Shown here: in pieces, positions 34,175 to 44,945 of the stretch
Layout of the letters: each line of letters starts with the position of its first letter
How positions within the stretch are numbered: position 1 is the first letter of the stretch
NCBI GenBank assembly: GCA_039704465.1
Contig: JASFAU010000012.1
Span: 744,001 to 808,000 of the forward strand
Direction of reading: 5' to 3'
DNA length: 64,000 nucleotides
Source of the DNA: Plasmodiophora brassicae
Lineage: Eukaryota; Endomyxa; Phytomyxea; Plasmodiophorida; Plasmodiophoridae
The notes under the pieces: generated by a model
Databases searched by the model: none
Seen by the model: the letters and a program-made list of their open reading frames with translations, nothing else
What the model was told of the DNA's origin: nothing
Translations under genes and position numbers: made by a program

Positions 34175-34341
34175 GGCTCTGTCCGACCAAACACAAAACA
34201 ATCTGACTGTCCCGACAATCCGCGACGGTCTAGCAGTCACTCTCGACAGGTCGCGTCCACACTAAAAATATCGCCGATACCGAGCCGATTTTACCGAGCC
34301 GATGCGGTTTCCGCATTCGGGAATGTGTTCTTGATTCCATC

Positions 34342-34353
34342 TATATTTATATT
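34342..34353. promoter_or_regulatory. Shared TATA-like element between NTT and XPG genes
   Basis: TATATTTATATT reads as AATATAAATATA on the other strand, so TATA-type sequences face both ways. It lies 133 nt upstream of the XPG ATG (34486) and 168 nt upstream of the NTT ATG (34174). Confidence 0.5.
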
Positions 34354-34485
34354 CCAGTGACATGCATACCGTACACAACAGAGTACAAAGAACGACGTTT
34401 CAAGTGGCGAGTAATGTGAAGATGGGTTGACCATCCACTGGGAGTGGCAGGAAAAGTAGCTACATACGTAGAGCGCAGTCCGCGA

Positions 34486-37400
34486 ATGGGTGTAAAGGGA
34501 TTGTGGACACTGCTGTCCGCATGCGGCCGGCGACTGCCCTTGTCGGGGCTATCGGCGCGAGTCCTCGCCATCGACGCGTCCCTATGGCTGGTGCAGTTCC
34601 TGAAGGCGATGCGGGACGAAGACGGCAAGGTGCGGAACGATGCGCATCTGGTCGGGATGATTCGGCGCATCTGCCGTTTGCTGGTGTTCGGGATTCGACC
34701 CGTCTTCGTGTTTGATGGGCCGGCGCCCATGCTGAAACGGAAGACGCTTGCCGCGCGCCGACGTCTTCGTGATCGTAGCGAGGCTGCTGTGAAGCGCACT
34801 GCCGAGAAGATACTGCTTGCGCAGCTGAAGGTGAAGACGATCAAGGAGCTTCGCGAGAGGCTGGTTAATGGTGGCGACTCAACATCTGTCGAGATCTCAC
34901 ATGAAACCTCTAACGTCGTTGACGAATTTGTGGACCTGTTCGGAAGCGACGATAGTGAAGACGATGATGGCGGCGATGATCTGGAGATCGACGTTCCCGA
35001 CGGATTCGACGTCAACGACCCGATTGCACTGGCGGCTCTGCCATACTCGATGCAGTTTGAGATAATGGAGAAACTTCGCGAGGATCGTGCCCATGATACC
35101 CGAGTCGCACTCGTAGCGGCCAGTGATACACCAAGCGACTTTAGCGGGGCGCAATTGTCCCAGTTTCTGTCCACCAGCGCCTTCAATCGACGCGTCAATC
35201 AGATCCGCGAGAACATGAACGTAGACGGATCCGAGCATGGGCAGCCGACACATGCCATTGCTTCACAGCCCGATTCGTCGTTCTACTTTGTGAAAGCGCC
35301 CGAACCGCAACCAGCGCCGACGAAATCTCGCCAGTTATCTGAAAGCTGGGAAGCCGCCGAACCGACTTCATTTCGTCTGGACCAGCTCCACATGACTGAT
35401 TGGACATGTGCTCAATGTGATTTCGTCAACATGGCCATTCGAAATTCATGTCAACGCTGCCGTCATGGTAGGCTTGACCCGGTTCAGCACTGGAGTTGCC
35501 CGTTCTGTGCCACTAAGAACAGGGGTGACAATTCGCTGCCTTGTGTTTCATGCAAGCGTTCCAACAAATCTATTCCCGAAGAGCGAGAGGTGCTACAACT
35601 TGTTGATCGTTCTGCTGAAATCGACAACCTGTTCAGTGATGATGAAGTTGAATATGTCCAGCACGTCGTTGCCGAGGATTCGCAAGCAATTTCTCTTCGC
35701 GAAGATGTCGTCCCCGAGACTCCTGAAGTTGCGACGCCTGAAGTTGCCCCCGCTCCTGATTCAGGAATCAGCAAGCTCCTCAATATGCGTAATTCGCGAT
35801 TGAACTTCTACCTGCTTCAACGGAAGTCATCGTTAACGAAAGAGATGAGTTCAGCCTCACAAACGGCTTCGTCGGAACCTTTGACAAGTGCAGCGTCACC
35901 TGAAAATACTCAGGGTGAGAGTTGCCCACCAACACCGACGCTCAGCTTCGACAGTCCGTCGCCTAAGACATCGCCCGAGCGTGCTATCCCATTGACAACC
36001 GGTCTGCCGACGTCAACACTCATTACCGACAGTCCGCCTCAGAAAGATCCTGTCGCAGTCAACATTCAAACTCTAATTCCTCAGCGTCATCCGTCGCCGA
36101 CTCGTGAGCTATCAGTGGAGTTCGATCTGTCATCCCAATGCCAAGTACGTTCATCAGCAATCAACCTTCGCGAACCTGCTCCTGACGCGTCCCGTGTACA
36201 CGGTGATGTCGCCGAGACGTCACTGCCCCTTTCAGATGATCATCGGCGACCGCAGTCTGCAAAGTCTGGTATCGCCCAGGCCAAAGTTGCACTTCCGAGT
36301 TCCGCCTCAGCCAGGGCTTCTGAAGGTCTGGGTGGCCCTTCTGCTACTAGTGTCTCAGACGATACCGTATTCAAACCTGCAATTGGCGCTGTGGACGCAG
36401 GATGTTGGGACGCTGCCTCCTTGCCGTCACCGATGGCATTCACACCAAGTGAACTGTCGCCACCAAGAAGTCGACCGGCGTCGTCGGCAGTTGCATCGGA
36501 ACCGGCAAGTGAGGCGGGGAAGCACTCGCATCAAGTGATGGTGGACATGTCGCCTCCAAGAAATCATGCAGCAATAGCAAACACATCGGCATCGTTACTA
36601 GAGATGGAGAATGCGGCACAGGATGAGCTGGCCGCTATGAACGCTGCCCAGCAAAAGCAGATGCGTGATGCCGATCACGTTACGAGCGAAATGATCGAGG
36701 AAACGCAACAGCTCCTTCGCCTGTTCGGTATTCCATTTATCGTTGCACCTGCTGAGGCCGAAGCGCAATGTGCGGCTCTCGAAACGCTCGGTCTTGTTGA
36801 CGGGGTTGTAACCGACGATTCGGATGTCTTCCTGTTTGGCGCGCGGAACGTCTACCGGCACATGTTCAGCCAGGACAAGCAGGTCGAGAGATATGTCCTT
36901 GAAGACTTCGAACGCGAACTCGGCGTTGACCGCGAAAAGCTGATTAGAATGGCGCTTCTCCTCGGAAGCGACTACACCGAAGGCGTCCATGGTATTGGGG
37001 TCGTCAATGCCATCGAGATTGTCAACGCGTTCGACAGCCTTGAGGATTTTCGAGACTGGGTCTATTCAGATGCTGTTGAATCCGATAAGTCGGACAAGAA
37101 CGACGACGATGCTGACGATGTCGACAGCGATGCTGACGGTGTCGACAGCGATGCTGTCGTGGATGGCGACGCCCCCGATAAGCGCGCAAGGCTGAACAAG
37201 TTCAAGCTGTCCCATCGCAACGTTAGACGAAATTGGCAGGTGGCGCGCGATTTCCCACCTGCTGATGTGCGAACAACATACCTCAACCCTGTCGTCGACT
37301 TGAGCGAGGAACGCTTCCAGTGGGCGCCACTTTATGTGGAACAGCTTCGACAGTTCTGTGCAGTCAAGATGGGGTGGACGTCAGATCGTCTCGACGAGCA

Positions 37401-37590
37401 AATCGGGCCTGTCCTCGAACGCCAACGCAATCCCATGTATCAGACCAAGCTGGAGGCTTTCTTCGGAAACGGTGAACGCGCGGCAACAATACGAAGCAAA
37501 CGAATCAAGCAGGCTATTGAACAACGTAATGGCTCACAGTCATCAGGTGCGAATTCGCAAATGAAGCGACGTCGTCAAACAGCGTCGTAA
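34486..37590 (+). CDS. ERCC5: XPG/Rad2-type nucleotide-excision-repair endonuclease (1034 aa)
   Basis: A structure-specific 3' flap endonuclease of nucleotide excision repair in the FEN1 superfamily, nuclear. The start at 34486 opens the N-region (MGVKGLWTLLSACGRRL, VLAIDASLWL, FVFDGPAPMLK). The I-region is near residues 738-850: ETQQLLRLFGIPFIVAP, EAEAQCAALE, VTDDSDVFLFGAR, ALLLGSDYTEGV. These carry the acidic metal ligands. A C-terminal PIP box (QTKLEAFF, about residue 986) should bind PCNA, and MKRRRQ is a probable NLS. The long spacer between N and I contains two consecutive RanBP2-type zinc fingers (residues about 306-356) not found in the animal or yeast enzymes I know. An acidic Asp-rich insert (repeated DADDVDSDADGVDSDA) lies after the I-region. 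Intronless. Confidence 0.92.
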   Translation: MGVKGLWTLLSACGRRLPLSGLSARVLAIDASLWLVQFLKAMRDEDGKVRNDAHLVGMIRRICRLLVFGIRPVFVFDGPAPMLKRKTLAARRRLRDRSEAAVKRTAEKILLAQLKVKTIKELRERLVNGGDSTSVEISHETSNVVDEFVDLFGSDDSEDDDGGDDLEIDVPDGFDVNDPIALAALPYSMQFEIMEKLREDRAHDTRVALVAASDTPSDFSGAQLSQFLSTSAFNRRVNQIRENMNVDGSEHGQPTHAIASQPDSSFYFVKAPEPQPAPTKSRQLSESWEAAEPTSFRLDQLHMTDWTCAQCDFVNMAIRNSCQRCRHGRLDPVQHWSCPFCATKNRGDNSLPCVSCKRSNKSIPEEREVLQLVDRSAEIDNLFSDDEVEYVQHVVAEDSQAISLREDVVPETPEVATPEVAPAPDSGISKLLNMRNSRLNFYLLQRKSSLTKEMSSASQTASSEPLTSAASPENTQGESCPPTPTLSFDSPSPKTSPERAIPLTTGLPTSTLITDSPPQKDPVAVNIQTLIPQRHPSPTRELSVEFDLSSQCQVRSSAINLREPAPDASRVHGDVAETSLPLSDDHRRPQSAKSGIAQAKVALPSSASARASEGLGGPSATSVSDDTVFKPAIGAVDAGCWDAASLPSPMAFTPSELSPPRSRPASSAVASEPASEAGKHSHQVMVDMSPPRNHAAIANTSASLLEMENAAQDELAAMNAAQQKQMRDADHVTSEMIEETQQLLRLFGIPFIVAPAEAEAQCAALETLGLVDGVVTDDSDVFLFGARNVYRHMFSQDKQVERYVLEDFERELGVDREKLIRMALLLGSDYTEGVHGIGVVNAIEIVNAFDSLEDFRDWVYSDAVESDKSDKNDDDADDVDSDADGVDSDAVVDGDAPDKRARLNKFKLSHRNVRRNWQVARDFPPADVRTTYLNPVVDLSEERFQWAPLYVEQLRQFCAVKMGWTSDRLDEQIGPVLERQRNPMYQTKLEAFFGNGERAATIRSKRIKQAIEQRNGSQSSGANSQMKRRRQTAS

Positions 37591-37647
37591 CGATTGTCAT
37601 TGCTTCTACATCTGCAGTTTTATTGCCCTACAAACGTGTCGATCGCG

Positions 37648-39204
37648 TTATTCTTCGATTTCGGATGCGCTACTGTCACCGTGCGGCCGATCTCTCGGCT
37701 GCGTGCTGCTGCCTCTTGATAGCAATTCGGCGTTGTACGCCAACAGCTTTCTGCACGTATTGCAGGTTGTCGATTCCTTCAGTCTTCTTCGCAGGTCGCT
37801 AATGCACCCGGCCATCTTTGCGATCTTGTCCTTCATTGCAACGTCGCTGGATTTCAGGTGTGCCGCCAGACCGCAGTCGTCGTGCTCGACCAGGAACTTA
37901 ACGCTGATGTCGTGCATACTTTGTGCAATCATTGCGGCATGCCTTTCCTTGTCAGCCTCCAACCTGGACAGGTGCTCTGCTTCGAGTCGCCGTTGCTCGG
38001 ACGCGATTGTTTCCGCCAGATCGGCTTCGTGCTGCTGTCGTAGGTTCCTTATTTGGGCCTCTGCCGTCTGCTGCGCTCTCGAGTACACGTCCGCCAGCGT
38101 CGACGACTTCTCGCGGTCGTATGCGGCCTTGAGCTCATCGAGTCTTGTCGAAGTTTGATGTCGACATTCCTTCTCGACTTTGCGAAGGTCCTTCTCCATA
38201 TCCTCAGCAAGCGTTCGTTCCAGTTCAGCGATGCTCTCGTCACGCTCTGCTTCCAAGCGCTCTCGTAGTTCGGCGACCCGCGTCCGTTTCTTGACCTCGA
38301 AATCGTTCTTGGTCTTGCTCAAGATGTCGTCTGTTTCCTTGGCGTATGCATGTCTAATGTCAACGATCTCATTCTGCAGGGCCGATTCGTGATCTGCCCG
38401 TTGTTTCCTGATGCGTCGCAGACGATCCTCAGCGAGCTCTCGGTCGAGTTCAGCCATCCTCGCCTCGTGCTGTGTGCGCCACGCTGCCTGTACCGATTCG
38501 GCCCTTTTCTCGAGCTCCTCGTCGAACTCTTTCCTGACGCGAGCCTCCTCCTCCTCCGTTTTCGCCGCGTACGTTTTCTGAAGGTCTGCGACCCTCTCGG
38601 CCATACGTTCATCGCTGACTGTTCGAGCTGCCTTGATTCTGTCGGCCAGCTGCTTTCTCAGGTCGTCTCCGATACTTTTGAGTTTCGCGTCCTGACGACG
38701 TTTGAAGCTTTCTTGAGCGCACTGTAGATTGGACTCGAGCACTGCCGTTTGCTGCTCGCGAAATTGCTTGACGTCCATCTCGACCCGCTGCCAGGCAATC
38801 GCACGTCGTTCATCAGCATCACGCTCCAAGTCGACGCGCGCTTGCTCTTTGACCAGCAAGCCTTCCAGTTCGACATCGTCATCGTCTGCCGGTTTTGGTG
38901 TCGAGACAGGCGCCTGATCGATTACACGTGCGGCGAACCGTTTGAGCTCGTTGATCTTCTTCTGGATGTTCTCCTCATTGTCACCGTCGTCTGTTGATGT
39001 TCCTGCGTCGACGTTCGCGATCCGTACCTTGGCCGTCGCCGTCGTGGTCTTCTTAACGCGTCGTCTCCTGGGCGCTGTCGTGTCCGATTTGCGGGACACT
39101 GACCTGGCCTGACTCGCAAGTGTGGCAGCTGGTCTGATTCGCTGGTGCAGGGCCTTCCGCTTCGGGAGACGGAGCAGAGCCCGCCGGTCTGCTGCTGTCG
39201 ACAT
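37648..39204 (-). CDS. Long coiled-coil protein (518 aa)
   Basis: A single exon from the ATG at 39204. The basic, Ser/Thr-rich head (first 75 residues, including APRRRRVKK) is followed by an almost uninterrupted charged coiled coil from about residue 90 to 460. It is rich in Glu, Arg, Ala and Gln heptads such as LAEDMEKDLRKVEKE and LRQQHEADLAETIASEQRR. A short tail with a CNTCRK cysteine pair and an acidic end follows. Composition resembles centrosomal, basal-body or myosin-tail-like proteins, but no specific family was recognised. It is divergent (279 bp) from another large coiled-coil gene and close to the dynein gene; a cytoskeletal role is only an inference. Confidence 0.7.
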   Translation of the reverse strand: MSTAADRRALLRLPKRKALHQRIRPAATLASQARSVSRKSDTTAPRRRRVKKTTTATAKVRIANVDAGTSTDDGDNEENIQKKINELKRFAARVIDQAPVSTPKPADDDDVELEGLLVKEQARVDLERDADERRAIAWQRVEMDVKQFREQQTAVLESNLQCAQESFKRRQDAKLKSIGDDLRKQLADRIKAARTVSDERMAERVADLQKTYAAKTEEEEARVRKEFDEELEKRAESVQAAWRTQHEARMAELDRELAEDRLRRIRKQRADHESALQNEIVDIRHAYAKETDDILSKTKNDFEVKKRTRVAELRERLEAERDESIAELERTLAEDMEKDLRKVEKECRHQTSTRLDELKAAYDREKSSTLADVYSRAQQTAEAQIRNLRQQHEADLAETIASEQRRLEAEHLSRLEADKERHAAMIAQSMHDISVKFLVEHDDCGLAAHLKSSDVAMKDKIAKMAGCISDLRRRLKESTTCNTCRKLLAYNAELLSRGSSTQPRDRPHGDSSASEIEE

Positions 39205-39483
39205 GGCCCTCTGGGGGATTTACCACTGCTGCTACGACCCCAGTTAAACTCGACTCGCTGCAGTGCACACTTGCTCCTCAGGTTGATCTGGTCGTCACAG
39301 AATCATGTTGGCCCCTGACATAATATGCACTTGCGTGCAGATACACTTCGAAGATGAGCCCCCACTGAACTGAAGTATCTCTGCCGCCAGATTCGACTCT
39401 TCGAAATCGAGTACCACCCATGTATGTCCCCAGAAGTATCTTCGCCGCTGGAGCTGTCAGCGTCGTGAGTCGCCACCGGGGCA

Positions 39484-42400
39484 ATGGGCGAAGCCTCGAC
39501 CGTTGGCGCCGACCCTCCTGCCTCCACCGTGTCTGGAGAAACTGTCCGACGACTTGAACGCCTATCTCATTCCGATAACGTCGACCGCGACTACCTGGCT
39601 AAACTGCCGCCCATCTTCAGCGAACTGGAAACAACGCACTCCAACGTTAACGATTTCCTTCATACACTTGACAAGAAGCCCAAGGCGGCCGCGGCTGGCG
39701 TTGGTCCAGGGCAGACGCCAACGCTTTCACCTGTCAAGCCCCCATCTCGTAAAGCGCTCCGGTTTCGAAGTAAGAAATCCAGTGCACCGCAACGGCGAGA
39801 ACGACGCAAATCTGGAGGGCAACCACGTCGGGTTGATGCTGTCGGAGAGAAGTCACCCTCGCCGACCGTCGAGGACGCACCGAAGAAAGTTCGTCGCAAA
39901 TCAACGCGTTTCGGTGAGAACCAGGTCAAGGTGTTTGACGCTGACGACCCTGGGAAAGACGATGAGGTCGGTGAAGGCAAGCGCGTCTCCGAAGACATCA
40001 TGGATGCGCTGGAGGCGGTCAACCATGACGTTGCGTTGAAACTGGAAACTCTCCAGGAAGCATTCTCGGATATGCCGAATGGGAGCCCCGGTGAACGATC
40101 TGGATCTCTTGGCGACGCTGACTCCCTGGCCATAACTGATGAGCAGTCCACGACGAATTTCTCGGCACGCCTGTCGACGTTCCTTGAGTCGTACTTTGAC
40201 AATGAGTTCGGTAACGAGTCGCACACGATGATGATGGCGTCGACAATGACACGACGCCAGACGCTCGAGGCCCTACAGGCGAAACGTGCCCATTTCTTCA
40301 CTGTTGTCCGGGCGTTGATCGCTCGTGTTACTGGTACCATTGCGTTCCTGGATGAGGAGTACAACACGATAGCGAGCGGAGGTGGCTCGCTGAAAGAGTT
40401 CGACTTTATTGAATTGCGAAACAGCATCATGGCCACCGTGTCCGCGTTGACACGATCGGCCACAACGTCGGCCGACCTTCGTACCGACATGTCTGGCCTT
40501 TTGGAACGGAGTCGCACTCTGCAGCGTAACGAAGAGCGTCGCCTGTCGCTCATGGAGATGTCCGCCGTTGACGAAGAGAACCGTTTCCTCGTCGGCAGAC
40601 AGGACATGATGGAGTACCTATCGCATAGACAGTACATCAACAAGAAGGCACTGGCACGCCACATGAAAACACTCCGGCAAGCCAAGACGAACGAGAGGCG
40701 TGCAAACGTGTTCATCACGGCTGTTGCCAGTGATGATGCTGCGGTCGATGCGAACTCAGTGGATCCTGCTCAGACAATACTTCGGATGCAGATCGCCGAT
40801 GCAGTCCAGCAGGACCTGATCGCGCAGCTGCGGGCCCGGATTCGAGAACTGGAACCGTCTTCGGATACGTCTCCCCATCACGAAGGGACTCCTCGTGTCG
40901 GCACCGACGCTGAAGAACGAGGAAGGCAGGTTTTGCTTCAATTTCGACATCTGGAGCAACAAGTACGTGGCCGGCGATTGACAGTGGCTAATGTCCCTTA
41001 CATTGCTTGCTTTCAGGTTGCGTCCCAGCAAGCGGAACTAGATCGAGAACGCGATATGAGAGACGCACTGGAAATGACGATTCGCAATCTGAAGTCGGCC
41101 ATCCGCCGCGAAGCCTTGGCGCGTGACGCAGCCGTCGCTGATCCCGTAGATGACGAAGAGGAAGATGAATCGACGCCGGCTACCGAAAGTGGGCCGGATC
41201 AGGGAGCGTCCACTCCTGAGACGGGAGCCCTTCGCGCCAAGGTCACTCAGTTGCGTGGCGACCTGAAGCGTGTTGTTGCTGAGATTCGCGCCGAACGTAA
41301 GCTTCGCGCCCGTGCTGAGCAGGTCTGAACAGTGACACGTTCCAAAGTCATGTCGTTTGCTAACAATGCGATTCATGTAGGAAAGCGCAGAACTGAGAAT
41401 CAAGCTGGCCCAGCTGCCGAAGGCTGTTCACAAGCATGAGAACGGCGGAAGTGACAGGCACAACTCAAGTGATCGTCATCGGCGTGGCAGCGTCACACGA
41501 GCCGGTGCAGATGTACCTCAGTCTTCGGTCGCTGGACAACAACCGCCTTCAACAACTCCACAGTATGAAGCTCAGCCGGTGGTGCGGTTTATCGCGCCCA
41601 AAGTCCCACAATCCGGGGCCACTTCTGACTCGCAAGCGACTGTTGACGGCACACCTTCTCAGAACGGGTATGGATCCGATAGTGATTCAGAAGACGCGGA
41701 CCTGAACGAGGACAACGATGAAGACGACACGATTGGCAGCGCTAGCAATCGAGACGCTCCACAGCCCCACGTCTTGCCACTTCTTCCAATGTCATCGTCG
41801 AATCATGGCAGTGGCCCTGTTCTCACTCTATCGCCGTTGTCGACGCCACACGACCCGCTATCCAACGTAACGACACCTTTGATGAGCCCTGTGCCGAAAG
41901 CGACGCCAAAGCCAGCGACCAGCGAGTCGGGCATGCAAACTGATGGCCCATCGTCCATCTGGTCATCGATGACCCGCGATGTTGAAACGCAGACGACGTT
42001 CCTGCAGAAAGAGGTTGTTGTCGTTCACCATCACGAAGTTGTCCCCGATGAAGAAAAGGTTGCGTCTGTTAAGAAGTCGAACGGTGCCGCCGCCACCGTG
42101 CAACCGACACCTTCGACGCTGTCCGAGACAAAGATACTGAAATCGCTGGAGGCCCTTCAGATTGCTCACAAAGAGCTCAAGGCATCCCACGATGGTCTCA
42201 TAGCTGCTCATAAAGAGCTCAAGGCATATCGGGACGATCTTCTGAATCGACACTTTCAAGTCATCGTCCTCCTAGCTATGATGAAGTGGAGAAAGCGGGG
42301 AACACCACCTGCCGTTAAACCGATTGCACCTTCCGTCACTCCTCCTGAAACGACGGTCTCCTTCGTGGGGGATGTACGTCCTGAAATCAAGCAAGGCATT

Positions 42401-44502
42401 CAAAACGTTCAGCGTCAACGTCTGTCCAACGACGGCACCCAGAGCGTGTTCCCCGCATCGCCATCATTGTCCGAGGTCGACGAGGCTTCCCTGCGTACAA
42501 CTGGTGAACACCAGGCTCTGCCGGAAGAGTCGCGGTACGACGATGAAGAAGACCATAGCGACATCAGCGCCGGCAGTGATGATGACGATGAGGCTGGTGG
42601 TGATTCGCTGTCGGCTCGGCGTTCACCGCAGGCCGGTAACGTCAAGGAAACTCTACCTACGCTACCAACGGCTTGGGCGCCTGTCGTTCCAGCAATGACA
42701 TCGACGTCCCCGCTCATCTCTCAGCCTTCAAGGGCCGCCCTAGGTGGCGCCGCACCGTCACCCGACGTCCACAGGGAAAGCCCATTGCCCTCGACCACGG
42801 GACCTGTAGGTCTAGAACAACACGGTTCGAGTCTCGACCTCGCGAGCGCCAGTGTGGTTCCTGAAGAACCCGTCGTCGAGTCTGGTCCCGAGTCGACCTC
42901 GGTCCATAAGAGGGTGCCAAGTAGGCGTCGTCTCGCGCATGGCATTCCAAGGAATGTCGACCATGCTTCCGAAGAGGGAAACGTCACGGAACCCGCATCT
43001 GACGATGAAGACGTGGAGGCCCTGCTCAACGACATGGACAAGTTCGATTTGGAGACAATCGGCATCGGTCACGGTCGCGATGACCCTCTCGATGATTACT
43101 ACGACCGTGATGTCGAACACGGGTCCGTTCAGGAGGCTGAGGACGACTACGCGTCACGAAATGGTGTTGAACCTGATGGCTCGAATGAGATCAAGGATGA
43201 CACGCCCTATGACCACGACAACGCGACGCCATCCAGTATTGCCGCATGGCGGCATCGACGAACGCTAGTGAGGCAAAGGTCGATGACGCATGTGAACGCG
43301 AAGGCGCCACCGCCTGCTTCTGCGAAGGAACTGGATATCGTGTCGAAGAAGCTGGCCTCGTCCGAGAGAGAGACGCGCGACGCCTGGAAGAAGGTCTCGG
43401 AGCTGGAGACGAAGTGTGGCACGCTCGAAGCGCAGTGCGCTGACCTGCAAACCCAGCTGAAGCAGGAACGCAGCCCGACCGTCATTGTCGACCTTCGTGC
43501 CGACAACGTGAAGCTTCGCAAGGAACGAACGCAGCTGCTGCGCGAGAACCAGGAGCTCAGCGACCAGATCGCCGAGTCGATGGAGAGCGATGGCGATCGC
43601 GTCGCCAAGCTGATGACGGACGCGAAGGGCGCCGCTCGAAGCATCGCCGACCTGGAGCTGCGTCGGCGAATCGCCAAGCTGGAGAAGATGCTGGTCTGGT
43701 GGCGCAATCGGTGGGACGCGATGAAACGCGCCCGCGAAGACGGCACCGACATCAGCGCTGTCGATGACGCCGCCGGCGGCGACGCCCCGGATCCAACACG
43801 CGCGCCTGCTGAACCGGCGTCCTCGGCATCGGCCAGGAAACCACCTCGGCCCAGCGCCGTCTCCAGCAAGACCATCGAGCTCGGCAACTTCGCATCGCCG
43901 TTCGCCCCACAGCGTGCACCCGTTCCTGTCCTGCCAGCACCGAAGAAGATGGCAGCATCGCCCCCCGCTGCACGAAAGGTCAGCCGGCGTCAACCGAGGG
44001 TATCGTTGGCGGCTGGTTGCTGACCCGTGCACAGATGGCGTCGCTCGTGGATACGGTCCTGCAATCGCAGCGTGGCAAGGGCGCCAGCTCATCTCCGCTG
44101 TCGCCGTTCCCGATATCAGGTGGGGCAGGATCGCAAATCCTACTGCCGTCACCAGTGCCTGCCCCACCGGCGTCCGGCGCGCCAAAGCTTCGCGCGTTCC
44201 TGAGGCGCGTAACGACGAACCTGCTGAAACCCGATAGTCCTTCACCGGAACCCAGTCCTGCGCAGGCCAAGCCTGCGGATCTGTCGCCGCGTTCCTCGAA
44301 GCGTCTATCGTTCTCTGGGAATTCGGTCGCCACGGCAAGCGACGCGCGACGATCGTCGTCGACGTCATCGACGTCAGGTGCCGCGAACGGCACGCTTAGG
44401 GCCGCCCTGCTGGCGGCATCTGCGTCGATGCGTCGATCGTCCCCAGCATCTGGCAAGCGCGCCTCGGCCTCGTCAAGCCAGCAGCCGCCGCCGTCACTGT
44501 AA
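39484..44502 (+). CDS. Very large acidic coiled-coil/low-complexity protein (1616 aa)
   Basis: Four exons (39484-40962, 41017-41322, 41381-43978, 44035-44502) with introns of 54, 58 and 56 nt join what look like three separate open frames. Phase is 0 at every junction, and the introns carry clear GCTAAC or GCTGAC branch sites. The N-terminal third is basic/Ser-rich and then helical. Exon 2 and the exon 3 start are coiled coil. The middle is acidic low complexity (DSDSEDADLNEDNDEDD). A second coiled coil spans about residues 1190-1340 (ETKCGTLEAQCADLQTQL, LRKERTQLLRENQELSDQ). The tail is Ser/Pro/Ala-rich. No enzymatic domain is present. It is likely a structural or scaffolding protein, possibly of the basal body given its coiled-coil neighbour and the dynein gene; not recognised. 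Confidence 0.7.
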
Positions 44503-44945
44503 CCCCGTCCAAAGTCAATATACCATCACAGCATAGACAGTCACCACAGTCACCAGGTTCCAGCAATGCGGCATCATACCTAGTCAACTGGACCTGCCTG
44601 GCGGTCAGGTTTCGGCCCAGCCGATCGTACTCAACTCCTTCTGGACGTCCGATGTCCATCGTGAATCGTGCCCCGTGCTTGCTGGCATCCGGTGTCGGTC
44701 GAGGGACGTCAGCGAACGTAGTCATCCTCGTAGCACTCGCCGAGCGCTGAAAGCCTGGATGAACAGGCGACGGGGTGGCCACGGGTCTTGTACCGGTTGG
44801 CCGCGCCCTGCACCTGAAGAGCGCGCAAACGCCGAAACAATCGCGAAGCGTTACACGCCGGCCTGTCCGGGCTCTGCGTCCCGCACACAGGGCGTTGCTT
44901 AAAATAAACCACGATGCCCGACGCGTCCGTCGTCTCCGTCGGACA
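44503..44945. other. Intergenic region
   Basis: These 443 bp lie between two tandem plus-strand genes. They would hold the terminator of the 1616-aa gene and the promoter of the next. Open frames on both strands lack protein-like composition. AAAATAAA (44898-44905) lies about 40 nt before the next ATG and is the only AT-rich patch. Confidence 0.4.

Noticed and set aside
37095..37165. Asp-rich repeat in XPG as a separate microsatellite element
   Set aside because: It stays in frame within the XPG coding sequence and matches the acidic inserts common after the I-region.
39660..40718. 352-codon minus frame inside the 1616-aa gene
   Set aside because: Ser/Arg-rich antisense shadow; the sense frame has consistent introns and coiled-coil composition.
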